A stretch of DNA of 64,000 bases from Aporhodopirellula aestuarii. GTDB lineage: Bacteria > Planctomycetota > Planctomycetia > Pirellulales > Pirellulaceae. Made by a program: the position numbers and the translations under genes. The DNA lies in contig NZ_JAMQBK010000036.1 of assembly GCF_023701485.1 (NCBI RefSeq), positions 124,001 through 188,000 of the forward strand, in the 5' to 3' direction. Numbering within the stretch: the stretch's first letter is position 1; the number at the start of each line of letters is the position of its first letter. Of the stretch, positions 24,588 through 34,149 are shown one piece after another. The notes under the pieces were generated by a model. It saw nothing but the letters and a program-made list of their open reading frames with translations. It was not told the DNA's origin and ran no database searches.

Positions 24588-25649
24588 TTGACCGTGACTG
24601 AACTGATTTCTCCTTTCGACGACGAAGCGATCGAACGACTCCGGCAACAACACCGGCTCGACCGACAGCACGTTCGCGTGCTCCGTAATCGGTTGTTCAA
24701 ACACTTCCGACCCGATGCGGCGGCCGTTGCCGACTTTCCGCTTCGCGATTCACTGCGGTGCCACGCGTTGGAACTCTATCGACGTTTTGATTCCGAGGTC
24801 GATGGAGCGACCAAGCTGCTGTTTCGTACCGATACGGGGATGCTGATCGAATCCGTGATCCTACGGATCGCAACCGGTCGAACGACGTTGTGCGTCTCCA
24901 GCCAAGTCGGCTGCGCGGCGGCGTGTGATTTTTGTGCGACGGGCAAGATGGGGATCGCACGGAGTCTGCACTACACCGAAATCCTCGATCAGGTGCTGCA
25001 AGCGGGGCAATTGCTCGCAGCGGAGGGCGGCAGTCTCGACAACATCGTCTTCATGGGAATGGGTGAGCCGTTTCATAACGAAGCCAATCTGATCAAGACG
25101 ATTCAGACATTGACGGCGCCGGACCATTTCAACCGATCGCCGTCGCGAATATTGGTTTCGACGGTGGGGGTTTCGGACGCGATGTTGCGAATGGCTCAGC
25201 GATTCCCGAAAGTGAATCTGGCGCTAAGTCTGCACAGTGCTGATCAGTCGACACGCGAGCAGATCATTCCGCTGGCTCGACGGTATCCACTCGAACAATT
25301 GCGAGACACGATCGCGAACTGCAATCGGATACAGGAGCGTGAAGTCATGATCGAATATTTGATGCTCAGCGGCGTCAATGATGCGGCGATCGACATCGAG
25401 CGGTTAACGCGGTGGCTCGATGGATTATGCGTGCACCTGAACCTGATCCCATACAATCCGATCGAGGATGCGCCTCATCTTCGCGGGACCGCCCCTGAAC
25501 GAATTGTGAAGTTCGCCGACGCGATGAAATCGCACGGGGTAAAAACAACGGTTCGTTATTCGCTCGGTCGCGATATCGACGCGGCCTGCGGGCAGTTGGT
25601 CCGCAAGGAGAACCGGGCATACGCGATGAACATCACCGAAATGGCGTAG
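24588..25649 (+). CDS. rlmN: RlmN-like 23S rRNA/tRNA adenine C2-methyltransferase (radical SAM)
   Basis: A 353-residue radical SAM enzyme. The cluster motif CAAACDFC (Cys109, Cys113, Cys116) is of the CxxxCxxC type. The family segments MGMGEPFHNEANL, LALSLHSADQSTREQIIP and EYLMLSGVNDA are present, and DIDAACGQL near the C-terminus provides the methyl-accepting Cys. RlmN methylates A2503 of 23S rRNA and A37 of some tRNAs in two radical steps. The start is TTG at 24588, or GTG two codons later; neither has a strong Shine-Dalgarno site. Family length is about 350-390 residues, so the enzyme is complete. It is followed immediately by the tandem palindrome array. Confidence 0.9.
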   Translation: MTVTELISPFDDEAIERLRQQHRLDRQHVRVLRNRLFKHFRPDAAAVADFPLRDSLRCHALELYRRFDSEVDGATKLLFRTDTGMLIESVILRIATGRTTLCVSSQVGCAAACDFCATGKMGIARSLHYTEILDQVLQAGQLLAAEGGSLDNIVFMGMGEPFHNEANLIKTIQTLTAPDHFNRSPSRILVSTVGVSDAMLRMAQRFPKVNLALSLHSADQSTREQIIPLARRYPLEQLRDTIANCNRIQEREVMIEYLMLSGVNDAAIDIERLTRWLDGLCVHLNLIPYNPIEDAPHLRGTAPERIVKFADAMKSHGVKTTVRYSLGRDIDAACGQLVRKENRAYAMNITEMA

Positions 25650-25708
25650 CGTCTCCACGTAGTTCGGTCTCTCAAGACGTCGATTCACTTACAGCGCGTT
25701 TTCAATCT

Positions 25709-25768
25709 TAGCGGAACGGCGCGAGCCGTCCGGTGACTCGGGACCGGACGGCTTGCGCCGTTCCGCTA
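25709..25768 (+). repeat. Palindromic repeat element, copy 2
   Basis: 25-base arms starting TAGCGGAACGGCGCGAGCCG around the ten-base centre TGACTCGGGA. One arm difference leaves a G-U pair in RNA. First unit of the tandem array. Confidence 0.9.
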
Positions 25769-25875
25769 GGAAGAGCACTAAATCCTCGATGTGGTCCGAG
25801 ACCGAAGCCGGCAAACACCACGCACGTAGCTCGGTCTCTCAAGACGTCGATTCACTTACAGCGCGTTTTCAATCT

Positions 25876-25935
25876 TAGCGGAACGGCGCGAGCCGTCCGG
25901 TGACTCGGGACCGGACGGCTTGCGCCGTTCCGCTA
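25876..25935 (+). repeat. Palindromic repeat element, copy 3
   Basis: Identical over the 60 bases to the copy at 25709, including the single arm difference (GGCTTGCG versus GGCTCGCG). Confidence 0.9.
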
Positions 25936-26042
25936 GGAAGAGCACTAAATCCACGATGTCCTCCGAGACCGGAGCCAGCAAACATCACGCACGTAGTTCG
26001 GTCTCTCAAGACGTCGATTCACTTACTGCGCGTTTTCAATCT

Positions 26043-26102
26043 TAGCGGAACGGCGCGAGCCGTCCGGTGACTCGGGACCGGACGGCTCGCGCCGTTCCGC
26101 TA
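26043..26102 (+). repeat. Palindromic repeat element, copy 4 (perfect arms)
   Basis: As the two preceding copies, but the right arm reads GGCTCGCG, so the 25-base arms are perfectly complementary. This is consistent with compensatory repair of the stem. Confidence 0.9.
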
Positions 26103-26157
26103 GGAAAGGCACTAAAACAATCAACGTCCCCCGAGACCGAGACCCCTAAACCTCATT

Positions 26158-26593
26158 CAAGTAGTTCACCTTTCCGATCCCCACAACACGACGCGTTACC
26201 CTCTCTACGAACTCGAGATCCGACACGTCGATGCAAAAGGCGAAACGCCAAAACGTCTGTCGCAAGGAGGCGATGTCTCGATCGTTTTCGTTCGCAATCA
26301 TTGATGACGAATGACAAAACGCAAGGAATGTTCACAGGATGTCTCTGTACAGGCGTGTTGAGGTGTCGTGAGACCCACCATAGCCGATCAGAAATCAGGT
26401 AACCGGCACCCTTTTGCGGACTCTCCCATCTTGCCTAACCGGCTTCGAGTGGTCGGCGTGGTAAACCTTGCGGCGCCGGTTATGCGTGATCAAGCGATCG
26501 CTCGTAAATGTCCGATGCTACCCCTTGTGCCGGTCACTCCGGTTGGCACGCGGCTTCCGTTTTCTTCGGTCGGCTTGGTGGGTGCGGGGATTC
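26158..26593. other. Non-coding gap between the repeat array and htrA
   Basis: No gene with support is seen in these 436 bases. The htrA frame is open upstream of the chosen start, but the extra 42 residues have no signal-peptide character. A promoter for htrA is expected here, but I cannot place one confidently. Confidence 0.5.
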
Positions 26594-28120
26594 ATGCGTT
26601 TCAACTATCAGAATATCGATACCTGTCTCACCGCTTCGGCGACGAGCAACCCAGCGGCTTCTCAGCCCGCTGCCCTCACGGGGGTACGTGGTGCATGGGT
26701 CTGGGGGATCGCCTTGGCCGTGATCACAGCGATGGGTGCGTGGGATACCGCGTCCGCATCGGCTGAAGATCTGCACGCGGTGAGTGCGACCAGCTATCGC
26801 AATTCTGCCGCTGACGATGATACGCTCAGCATCAAGCGTCAATCACACCGTGAAACACCGACGGTCACGGCGATTCGTCGTGCGGCACCATCGGTTGTCA
26901 ACTTGCACGGACAAAAGACGATCCGACAAACCGCGGCATCGCTCGCGGGGGCATCGTCCGATGTCGCCCGCCAAGTCAACGGGATGGGGACCGGAGTCGT
27001 CATCGACTCTCGCGGATACGTGGTGACGAATTATCACGTCGTCGAAGATGTGTACGAGATTAACGTCACATTGCACGATGGCTCGACCACGACGGCGGAT
27101 CTGGTGGCGTCGGACCCCGCGAATGACCTGGCGCTCGTGAAACTCAGGGGAGCTGGCCCGTTTCAAACCATTCCCCGTGGTCACAGCAATGATCTGATGG
27201 TCGGCGAACCGGTGATCGCCATTGGGAACGCGTTCGGATACGTGCACACGAGTACTGTCGGGATTGTCAGTGCGTTGCATCGCGACATCCCGGTTAACGA
27301 AACACAGAGCTACCGTGATCTGATTCAGACCAGTGCCGGAATCAACCCCGGCAATTCGGGCGGTCCGCTATTGAATATTGATGGTGAAATCATCGGCGTG
27401 AACGTGGCGGTCCGCGTCGGTGCTCAACAGATTGCGTTTGCCATTCCGATCGATCAAGTGCTCGATACGGTGACTGATATGATCATCCGTCACAACGACC
27501 GACGATTCGTTATCGGATTGCAGGGCAAGCCGAGTCGTGAAGGCGGTTTCCAAGTGGTGGACCTGATCGATGGTGGCTCTGCTCAACGTGGCGGCCTCAA
27601 ACCGGGCGACCGGATCGTCAAGGTGGACGAAGATTCCATTTCAACGCCGCTGCAGTACGCTTTGTCGGTGCTTGATGCGATGCCAGGCGAAAAACTCCGG
27701 GTGGAGTTTCAACGCGGCAGCGAAACCTATGAGACTTTTGTTTCGACCGTGCCGTCGGCTAGCGAAGCGAAGGATCCCGTTGCGGCCCTGGCATGGCAAG
27801 TGATCGGTGTCGCAGTTCGCCCCGCAGGTGACTCGTTTACTCGCCGGATGAACAGTCAAATGCAAACCAGCTATCGCGGTGGTCTCGTCATCACCGATGT
27901 CCGTCCCGGTTCGGCAGCGGATGAGCAGAGCATTCGGGTTGGCGACGTGCTGCTCGGGATTCACTCCTGGCAAACATCGAGCCTCGCTGACCTCGCGGAA
28001 ATCTTGCAACATCCTGAAATTCGCCAGGGGCCGAACGCAAAGTTCTACATCGTTCGGCGTGATCAAACTCTCTATGGCCACATGAAACTCGCCGTCCAGC
28101 CCACGACGGGGCGACGTTAA
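26594..28120 (+). CDS. HtrA/DegP-type trypsin-like serine protease with two PDZ domains
   Basis: A 508-residue protein from the ATG at 26594 (GGGG five to ten bases upstream; the longer reading adds a non-hydrophobic extension). A membrane or signal segment lies at about 36-48. The protease domain has an intact triad: His148 in VVTNYHVVED, Asp178 in DPANDLALVKL, Ser255 in NPGNSGGPLL. PDZ 1 begins with VVDLIDGGSAQRGGLKPGDR and PDZ 2 with VVITDVRPGSAADEQSIRVGD. HtrA proteases degrade or refold damaged envelope proteins. The N-terminus of the mature part is polar, and no Cys-rich IGFBP domain is present. It stands alone, with the repeat array upstream. Confidence 0.92.
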   Translation: MRFNYQNIDTCLTASATSNPAASQPAALTGVRGAWVWGIALAVITAMGAWDTASASAEDLHAVSATSYRNSAADDDTLSIKRQSHRETPTVTAIRRAAPSVVNLHGQKTIRQTAASLAGASSDVARQVNGMGTGVVIDSRGYVVTNYHVVEDVYEINVTLHDGSTTTADLVASDPANDLALVKLRGAGPFQTIPRGHSNDLMVGEPVIAIGNAFGYVHTSTVGIVSALHRDIPVNETQSYRDLIQTSAGINPGNSGGPLLNIDGEIIGVNVAVRVGAQQIAFAIPIDQVLDTVTDMIIRHNDRRFVIGLQGKPSREGGFQVVDLIDGGSAQRGGLKPGDRIVKVDEDSISTPLQYALSVLDAMPGEKLRVEFQRGSETYETFVSTVPSASEAKDPVAALAWQVIGVAVRPAGDSFTRRMNSQMQTSYRGGLVITDVRPGSAADEQSIRVGDVLLGIHSWQTSSLADLAEILQHPEIRQGPNAKFYIVRRDQTLYGHMKLAVQPTTGRR

Positions 28121-28466
28121 GCAAGTTCTTCCGATCGGTCTGCCCGACCAGACTCATGAGCCATCGACGCCGTCGTGGTGCATGGAAAGACTCGGGCCGG
28201 TACCGATGCGAAAACTCCCACCGGCGGTGGACACGTCCTGGGACGAATGTTCTGACTCGATTGCACGCCCGCACGTGCAGACAGAGTCAGGGCATTCGTC
28301 GACCCAGCCAGGACTCGTCCATCGCCGGTGTTTCGCATTTATGCTGCGAGAGAGGTGGCAATCGGGCAGGGGTCTCGCTAGCCGGTGAGAATCGGCCAAC
28401 GTGGCGATCGTTTGCCCCGCGTCGCACTATTATTTGGTCCGCGTCGCACGGTTTCCGAGTACCAAC
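28121..28466. other. Gap downstream of htrA, nothing recognised
   Basis: About 350 bases between the htrA stop and the convergent terminator of the RRM gene. Open frames here are short and mutually overlapping, with no family features. Confidence 0.4.
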
Positions 28467-28501
28467 GAAAAACGGGACGAGTTTGGAAAACTCATCCCGT
28501 T
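28467..28501 (-). terminator. Rho-independent terminator of the RRM gene
   Basis: An inverted repeat AACGGGA-x-GAGTTT / AAACTC-x-TCCCGTT with loop GGA at 28471-28501 is followed on the minus strand by a run of T. It lies about 130 bases downstream of the stop at 28628. Confidence 0.75.
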
Positions 28502-28627
28502 GTCGCTTGAATGGAATTTGAACGCGTTAGGAAAGGTATCTCAGAGTGATCTGAACCGATCTGCGTTCTCGCGTGTGCGGTTTATCAACTCACGACGAAT
28601 ACGGGAGTCAAGAACCTGTCGCGTGAC

Positions 28628-29026
28628 TTAGTAGCGGTCGCCTCCGCGACCACCTCCGCCACCACCGCCGTATCCACCACCGCCGCCGCCACCACCGTAG
28701 CCGCCGCGTCCACCGCCGCCGCCGCCACCGCCGTAGCCGCCGCGTCCACCACCGCCACCACCACCGCCGCCGGTGCGGGGGGCACGAGGGCGAGCTTCAT
28801 TGACCGTTACGTTTCGACCGCTGATTGCTTGACCATCAAGGTTTTCAATCGCGTCTTTCGCACCGTCTCCATCGGCCATTTCGACAAACGCGAAACCCCG
28901 ACTTCGACCTGTTTCCCGATCCATGATAATGTTGACAGTCGACACTTCGCCGTACTGCTCAAACGCTCCCCGAAGATCATCTTCGGTTGCCGAGAACGAC
29001 AGGTTCCCTACATAAATATTCGTCAC
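28628..29026 (-). CDS. Glycine-rich RRM RNA-binding protein
   Basis: A 132-residue protein from a GTG at 29026. This start is chosen because AAGG lies 9 bases upstream and because the family begins MTNIYVGNLSF. One RRM domain fills residues 1-80, with RNP2 IYVGNLSF and RNP1 RGFAFVEM. The C-terminal 50 residues are almost entirely Gly with scattered Tyr/Arg (GGYGGGG repeats), as in cyanobacterial Rbp and plant GRP proteins. Such proteins bind single-stranded RNA and often rise in the cold. A 365-base untranslated gap upstream and its own terminator show a monocistronic unit. The Gly tail DNA is a GC-rich repeat prone to length change. Confidence 0.92.
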   Translation of the reverse strand: MTNIYVGNLSFSATEDDLRGAFEQYGEVSTVNIIMDRETGRSRGFAFVEMADGDGAKDAIENLDGQAISGRNVTVNEARPRAPRTGGGGGGGGGRGGYGGGGGGGGRGGYGGGGGGGGYGGGGGGGRGGDRY

Positions 29027-29391
29027 AAAACTAACCTTACGAACCGTCACCAACGAGACAAAATGCCTCTCGCATTCAAGGCGGAATTACTGGAAAACAC
29101 TTCCAAAAGTAAACAGCCGCCAAGAGTGTGGTGCTCAACTAGTTCGAAGCGTGAACCAAACTGACACGCCAGTCAATGCCAGGATTGTTAAAAACACATG
29201 GTTTGGCGTGATTGACGGCTTGAATGTCCCTCTGCCACCGGCAACAATCGAAACTCCCTCACTAGACAGGTGTTCTTTTGTGCATTGCCGGCGTGATCGA
29301 GCGAATTTGACGCAAGACTCGGCTGCTTCCGCACACCCCTCCGACAACGTCTCTGTTCGTCGGTTTTTCTCGCATTTGTAAAGCAAATACC
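29027..29391. other. Divergent promoter region between the RRM and DUF2780 genes
   Basis: The 365-base gap has no gene. It must contain the promoters of both flanking genes. I see no clear -35/-10 pair. Confidence 0.4.
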
Positions 29392-29811
29392 ATGGACGAA
29401 TTGGTGCAACTGATAACCGGACGCCTCGGCATTGACGCCTCCGTCGCCAACGACGGACTCGGCAAACTGATGGCACTGGTGAAAGAGCATGTCGGCAGCG
29501 ACTTGTTCGACCAGATCGCCGGGGCGGTGCCGGGTGCCGACGACGCGGCCTCCCAAGCGGCAGATTCCGGAACACCGCCCGCCGGCGGCGGATTGTTAGG
29601 AAAGCTTTCAGGAATGGCTTCCGCGGCCCTCGGCGGCAGCGCGGGGGGAGGATTGGAGATCGCTTCGGCGTTGGCCAGCTGCGGAATCGACGCCGAGAAA
29701 CTCGGCCCGTTCCTCTCCACCGTCATCGAGTTCCTCAAAGACAAACTCGGTGACGATGTCGTGGAACAACTCCTGAGCAAATTCCCGATGCTCAAAACGT
29801 TGTTGGGATAA
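29392..29811 (+). CDS. Small DUF2780-like protein
   Basis: A 139-residue protein without signal peptide. The N-terminal half (LITGRLGIDASVANDGLGKL, LFDQIAGAVPGADD) matches the LG-x-s-x-x-A...G-x-G-x-L/...IPG pattern of DUF2780 (VcgC/VcgE) proteins. A Gly/Ala hinge (GGGLLGKL...ALGGSAGGG) leads to an amphipathic helical C-terminus (LGPFLSTVIEFLKDKLGDDV). The function of the family is not known. It is monocistronic, between the RRM gene and a convergent MFS gene. Confidence 0.6.
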   Translation: MDELVQLITGRLGIDASVANDGLGKLMALVKEHVGSDLFDQIAGAVPGADDAASQAADSGTPPAGGGLLGKLSGMASAALGGSAGGGLEIASALASCGIDAEKLGPFLSTVIEFLKDKLGDDVVEQLLSKFPMLKTLLG

Positions 29812-29900
29812 ACCAAGATCCAACTTCGAAACGAGCCGCTGATGCTTGACACGATTCAGCGGCGAACGAGGAAACGTATCACCGTTTTCGGGCAGTGAGC

Positions 29901-31313
29901 TTAATCGTCCAGTCGTGTGGCCAGCGGAAAGGTGAGTCCCGTCAGCGCGGTGCACAACATCAAACCCGCGGCCACCGACAGACAGTTCGATAAACCGATG
30001 CGTCCCGCGATCTGGCCCCAGATCAATGAGCCGATTGCCATCGAGCCTGCCATCATGGTCAAGTAACAGCCCATCCCACGGGCTCGCAGACGCGGCGGCA
30101 ATGTGATCTGGGCGGTCGCGTTGAGCGTCGTGAGCGTCGACATCCAGCCCACGCCCATCAACAACACGGCGGGCAGCAGCACTTGCCAACGCGGTGAACT
30201 GCTCATCACCAACAGGCCGCCGGCGAAGGTCGCCATCGCGGCGGCGATCACACGGTCAGTTCCGAAGCGATGACGGAATCGATGCAGCACCGAAGCGCCC
30301 AACACCGCACCGGCACCCATGGTCGCCACGATGATTCCGAACCCGCGTGAGCCCCAGCCGAGTTCGGTTTTGGCAAACAGCGGCAGCAACGACCAGAACG
30401 CGCTGCCGGGTAAGACGAACAACGCGACGCCGATCATCACGTTGCGCATCACACCATGAAACGCCACGTAGCGAACGCCTTGACGCATCGAGGCAAAAAA
30501 CGATCGCCCACGGCTGCTTTCGATGGTTTTACGTTTCCACACGAACAGCACGCCGATCACGGCCGCGAACGTGCACGCGTTGATCGCAAACGTGCTCCAA
30601 ATGCCAACGACTGCGATCAACACGCCACCGATGGCCGGCCCGACCGTACGCGCCAAGTTAAAACTGATGCTGCCTAAACCGACCGCCCGCGAAATCTGAC
30701 TGCGTGGCACTAACTCCGGAATCGCTGACTGCCACGTTGGTACATGCACGACCATCCCGAGCCCCATCACAAACGTCAGCCCCAACAGACCCCACGCGGT
30801 GATCCAACCGGTGTACGTCAAAAACGCCAGCATACCGGTGACAACGAACAGCAGCGTCTGCGTCATCATCAACAGGCGACGTTTGTCGATGCGATCGGCG
30901 AGCACCCCAGCCGGGATCGCCAACAGCACGATCGGTAGCGACATCGACGTGCGGACCGCCGCCACCATCTCGGGGCTGCCTTGCAGCGTCGTCATCAACC
31001 AACCGGCGCCGACTTCATGAATCCACGTACCTAGATTGGACGCCAGCGACGCGATCCAAAAGAATCGAAACAGTGGCAAACGCAGCGGTTCCCAAAAAAC
31101 GCCTTTGCCGAGCGGTGCGATTGTCGCCGGAGAACCTGTTTGCGAATGAGAACGGGTGGGTTGCTCCGAGGCAGACTTCCGTGGTGATTCTCCCTCGACC
31201 CGCGTTTGCGTCGACGATCCACCGGCCTGCTTATCACGTGGCAACGGCGCAGGAGTTTCTGCTCCGGTGGCGTGCGATTGCGGATGAGAGCGGGAATCCA
31301 GGAAGAGTTTCAT
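29901..31313 (-). CDS. MFS transporter (enterobactin-exporter-like, MFS_3 type)
   Basis: A 470-residue carrier. About 65 polar residues precede twelve hydrophobic helices. The first helix has RFFWIASLASNLGTWIHEVG, and the loop 2-3 signature appears as GVLADRIDKRRLL. The second half holds LGWGSRGFGIIVATMGAGAVLG, and the internal symmetry typical of MFS is visible. Relatives (EntS-like, MFS_3) export siderophores or drugs; the substrate here is unknown. It is convergent with the DUF2780 gene and divergent from the ABC transporter (177 bp). Confidence 0.85.
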   Translation of the reverse strand: MKLFLDSRSHPQSHATGAETPAPLPRDKQAGGSSTQTRVEGESPRKSASEQPTRSHSQTGSPATIAPLGKGVFWEPLRLPLFRFFWIASLASNLGTWIHEVGAGWLMTTLQGSPEMVAAVRTSMSLPIVLLAIPAGVLADRIDKRRLLMMTQTLLFVVTGMLAFLTYTGWITAWGLLGLTFVMGLGMVVHVPTWQSAIPELVPRSQISRAVGLGSISFNLARTVGPAIGGVLIAVVGIWSTFAINACTFAAVIGVLFVWKRKTIESSRGRSFFASMRQGVRYVAFHGVMRNVMIGVALFVLPGSAFWSLLPLFAKTELGWGSRGFGIIVATMGAGAVLGASVLHRFRHRFGTDRVIAAAMATFAGGLLVMSSSPRWQVLLPAVLLMGVGWMSTLTTLNATAQITLPPRLRARGMGCYLTMMAGSMAIGSLIWGQIAGRIGLSNCLSVAAGLMLCTALTGLTFPLATRLDD

Positions 31314-31489
31314 AACGAGGTGGGTAGTCGTAAAGTCCGATCAATCGTTTTTGTCGGCACAAGAGGAACTGTTGCAGCAACTATTCGGGCAGCACCGGTT
31401 GCCCGATTTGGGCGATTTTGGCCGTGGCGTGTTCCGGAGTGGTAGCGTTACAGGCAGACAACCCTCGCTCCATACATAGAAACCGCGTG

Positions 31490-32209
31490 ATGATCGAAAT
31501 CACTCACCTTCAAAAACTCTACGACGACACGCTTGCCGTCAAGGACATCAGCATCTCAATTCCTGCTGGGGTGGTTTGTGGGCTGGTCGGACCCAATGGC
31601 GCCGGAAAAACGACCACTTTAAGGTGTCTTGCGGGATTGATTCGCCCCACTGAGGGTGAGATACGGGTGCACGGTTTGTGTCCAATTCAAGACCAAGTCG
31701 AATTGAAACGAAACGTCGCGTACGTGCCTGATGATCCTCCGTTGTTCGATGATCTCTCCGTTGGTCAACACCTTGATTTCGTCGCACAGCTTTACCGTAT
31801 CGCCGACCATCGACGACGCGCTTACGATCTGCTCGAACGTTTCGAGTTGTTGTCCAAATACGATTCTGGGGTCACGACGTTGTCCCGCGGGATGCGGCAA
31901 AAGCTCGCCATCGCCTGCGCCTATCTGATCTCGCCGCCTGTCTTGTTGCTCGACGAGCCGTTGACCGGACTCGACCCACCTGGCATTCGCACGCTGCTCG
32001 ATTCCATTTCCGAATACGCTCGGGAAGGCAACACCGTCATCATCAGCAGCCATTTGCTCGCGATGATTGGTGACGTCTGTGATCAAGTTTGGATGATGCA
32101 CCAAGGCAGTGTGCGTTATCACGGCGCGACCACTGAGTTGCGAGCGTCGTTCCCGCAAGCCGAATCGCTCGAACAAGCCTTCTTTGCCGCCATGACGGTC
32201 GTCGGATGA
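31490..32209 (+). CDS. ABC transporter ATP-binding protein
   Basis: A 239-residue ATPase from the ATG at 31490, the first Met with family character (MIEITHLQKLYDD). Walker A GPNGAGKTT, Q-loop region, signature LSRGMRQKLAIA, Walker B VLLLDEPLTGLDP and the switch His in ISSHLL are all present. The pattern is that of CcmA/NatA-type ABC-2 exporters. ATGA overlaps the start of the permease gene. Confidence 0.93.
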   Translation: MIEITHLQKLYDDTLAVKDISISIPAGVVCGLVGPNGAGKTTTLRCLAGLIRPTEGEIRVHGLCPIQDQVELKRNVAYVPDDPPLFDDLSVGQHLDFVAQLYRIADHRRRAYDLLERFELLSKYDSGVTTLSRGMRQKLAIACAYLISPPVLLLDEPLTGLDPPGIRTLLDSISEYAREGNTVIISSHLLAMIGDVCDQVWMMHQGSVRYHGATTELRASFPQAESLEQAFFAAMTVVG

Positions 32210-34029
32210 ACGCGGTCACCCTTTCACCGAATCGTATTCCCCAAACGAAGCGGACGTCCTCACACCGATTCGCCGGGATCACTTCGTGGAAGCACCCGAT
32301 CGAAACCATTTGGCATCTCGAATCCGTCCGCACCTCGCACCGCCTGCGTCGGTTCTGGGATCGGATCCGTTCGCCACGACATGCCGCCGCGTCCATTCTC
32401 GCGGTCAGTTTTGTGCTGTTGTACTTGCTCGCCGGACTGACCGTGTTGTCGCGACGCGATGTCGTTGACCCCGAGCGTTTGCAATTGTGGCTATCGGGCG
32501 GGATGGTGTTATACGCCCTCTATCACTGCATCAAATACTTATGGTCGTCTCGGCCCGCCGATGAACCCACCTGCGTCGTGACGACGCCCGCCGCCGCGTT
32601 GTGGATCGGCGGTGGTCCGCTGGCACGCACGTTCGTCGTCTTGCATGAAGTCGTGCGTGTCCTCCCCGCCACGGCCGTCAAATCGATGTTGCTTTGCGTG
32701 GTGTTGTGGCGTGACGTGCCCAATCTTTTTTCGCTCTGGTGCGGTGTCTTCCTCGCTCTCTTTGCCCTCGAGTGGATGCGTCGTATCGTCAGCCACGTCA
32801 TCGATGCGACGACCGCGCGTGAGAAGAAAATTTTGAAACTCGCCAGCGTCATCGTTGTCGTCGCCCTTGTCGCGGCACTCGGGATGCAAACGATCAACGA
32901 AACACACGTTGATGGGGATCCGGCGATGTACATGTCGACCGCCATCGCCGAAGTGGCGTTATTCGCCGGCAGTGACACGGTGCAGTGGTTCGCCTTGCCG
33001 CTCCAGCCCGCTTCGCATCTCGCCGTCAGTCAGCCGATGTGGCCAATGACCATCCTCGTGCCTGTGACGTGGATGCCTGTGCATTGTCTGTTGTTGATCC
33101 TGATGTCCATCATCACGATCGCATTGATGGCAACGGCCCTGATCCATTTAGATCAATGGTCGATCAATCGTCGTCACGCGAACGAACAAGCTCAATTGCA
33201 AACATGGCAAACCCAAGCACTGGTCGCGGCCGACGGACGTTCGGTTTCGCGTCGGCTGGTATCAAGTGCGGGCGATAGGGAGTCCTACCGGCCGCTGTTT
33301 TCGTGGCCGGTCTGGGCGATCGTTTCACGGCAACTGTACTGCATTCGCCGGTATCGCATGAATGTTCTAATCAGCTTTGCGATCCCGATGGCGGTTTCGC
33401 TTTCGCCGCTCCTGACGCCTTCGGCAGGACTCGCCGGGCAGATTACCAAGCAGTGGATCTTTGTCATCGGTGGTATCGCGCTGAGTTCGCTGTTGTTGGC
33501 GCCGCCCGCTCTGCAAATCGATTTTCGTCGAGATCTCAAGCGGATGGGATTGCTGAGATCTTTCCCGCTCACCGCAACCGAAATGTGTGCCGGGATGTTA
33601 TCCGTGCCCGTCGCCATCACGATTCTGTTTCAGTGGATCACCTTGGCGGTTGCCTCGGTCATCGCCGACGTGCCCATGATGCAGGTGATTTGGTTGGCGA
33701 TCGCATTTCCGTCCCTGTCGCTGCTCACGTTTGCCGTTGAGAACGCATTGTTCCTGGCTTACCCGCACCAGATCCACGACCAAGGGATTTGGATGGTGAT
33801 CCGCGCGAAGATCACGTTTTTGTGGAAGGGACTGGTGCTCTTAATCGTCCCCGTCGCGTTGTTTCTATGGGGAACGGTCTGTCACGCGGTTTTGCCCGCT
33901 GCCGTCGTGGTTCCCGTCGGGTTCTTGGGCAGCCTGTTCGGTTGTTGGATGGTCGCGTTTACCGCCTTCCTCGTCCTGGTGGGAAGTTGGAAACGCTTTG
34001 ATCCCGCGATCGACATTCCGCCCGATTGA
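32206..34029 (+). CDS. ABC-2-type permease, large membrane protein
   Basis: A 607-residue protein with about twelve hydrophobic segments (e.g. AASILAVSFVLLYLLAGLTV, KLASVIVVVALVAALGMQTI, MTILVPVTWMPVHCLLLILM, LISFAIPMAVSLSPLLT). It is longer than a standard ABC-2 permease of about 250-400 residues and may be a fused or duplicated permease. It is translationally coupled to the ATPase, so the two form an exporter. Substrate unknown. Confidence 0.75.
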   Translation: MNAVTLSPNRIPQTKRTSSHRFAGITSWKHPIETIWHLESVRTSHRLRRFWDRIRSPRHAAASILAVSFVLLYLLAGLTVLSRRDVVDPERLQLWLSGGMVLYALYHCIKYLWSSRPADEPTCVVTTPAAALWIGGGPLARTFVVLHEVVRVLPATAVKSMLLCVVLWRDVPNLFSLWCGVFLALFALEWMRRIVSHVIDATTAREKKILKLASVIVVVALVAALGMQTINETHVDGDPAMYMSTAIAEVALFAGSDTVQWFALPLQPASHLAVSQPMWPMTILVPVTWMPVHCLLLILMSIITIALMATALIHLDQWSINRRHANEQAQLQTWQTQALVAADGRSVSRRLVSSAGDRESYRPLFSWPVWAIVSRQLYCIRRYRMNVLISFAIPMAVSLSPLLTPSAGLAGQITKQWIFVIGGIALSSLLLAPPALQIDFRRDLKRMGLLRSFPLTATEMCAGMLSVPVAITILFQWITLAVASVIADVPMMQVIWLAIAFPSLSLLTFAVENALFLAYPHQIHDQGIWMVIRAKITFLWKGLVLLIVPVALFLWGTVCHAVLPAAVVVPVGFLGSLFGCWMVAFTAFLVLVGSWKRFDPAIDIPPD

Positions 34030-34149
34030 CCCGATACAATCGTATGTCGATCGGTAGATCTTCTTGATACGAAAGCCAGGGATGCCGCCCTCTATGATCG
34101 AGTCGCCCGTCATGTTTGCGTTGGTTCAGCTTCGATTTGGAGTCACAGC

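Larger units (their letters stand above)
25657..26157 (+). repeat. Three-copy 167-bp tandem repeat, each unit carrying the palindromic element
   Basis: Units begin ACGTAG at 25657, 25824 and 25991, exactly 167 bp apart. Each contains the block GGTCTCTCAAGACGTCGATT, an AT-rich spacer CGTTTTCAATCT, the 60-bp palindrome and a tail GGAA(G/A)(A/G)GCACTAAA. Units 1 and 2 differ at only a few positions; unit 3 diverges in its last 40 bp, where it carries CAATCAACGTCC as found beside copies at 8206 and 56429. A fourth partial start (AGTAGTTC) appears at about 26161. No open reading frame uses the array. The spacing and lack of variable spacers exclude a CRISPR array. Confidence 0.9.

Noticed and set aside
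25657-26157. CRISPR-like array
   Set aside because: Units are 167 bp, tandem and almost identical throughout; no short repeats with unique spacers and no cas genes nearby.
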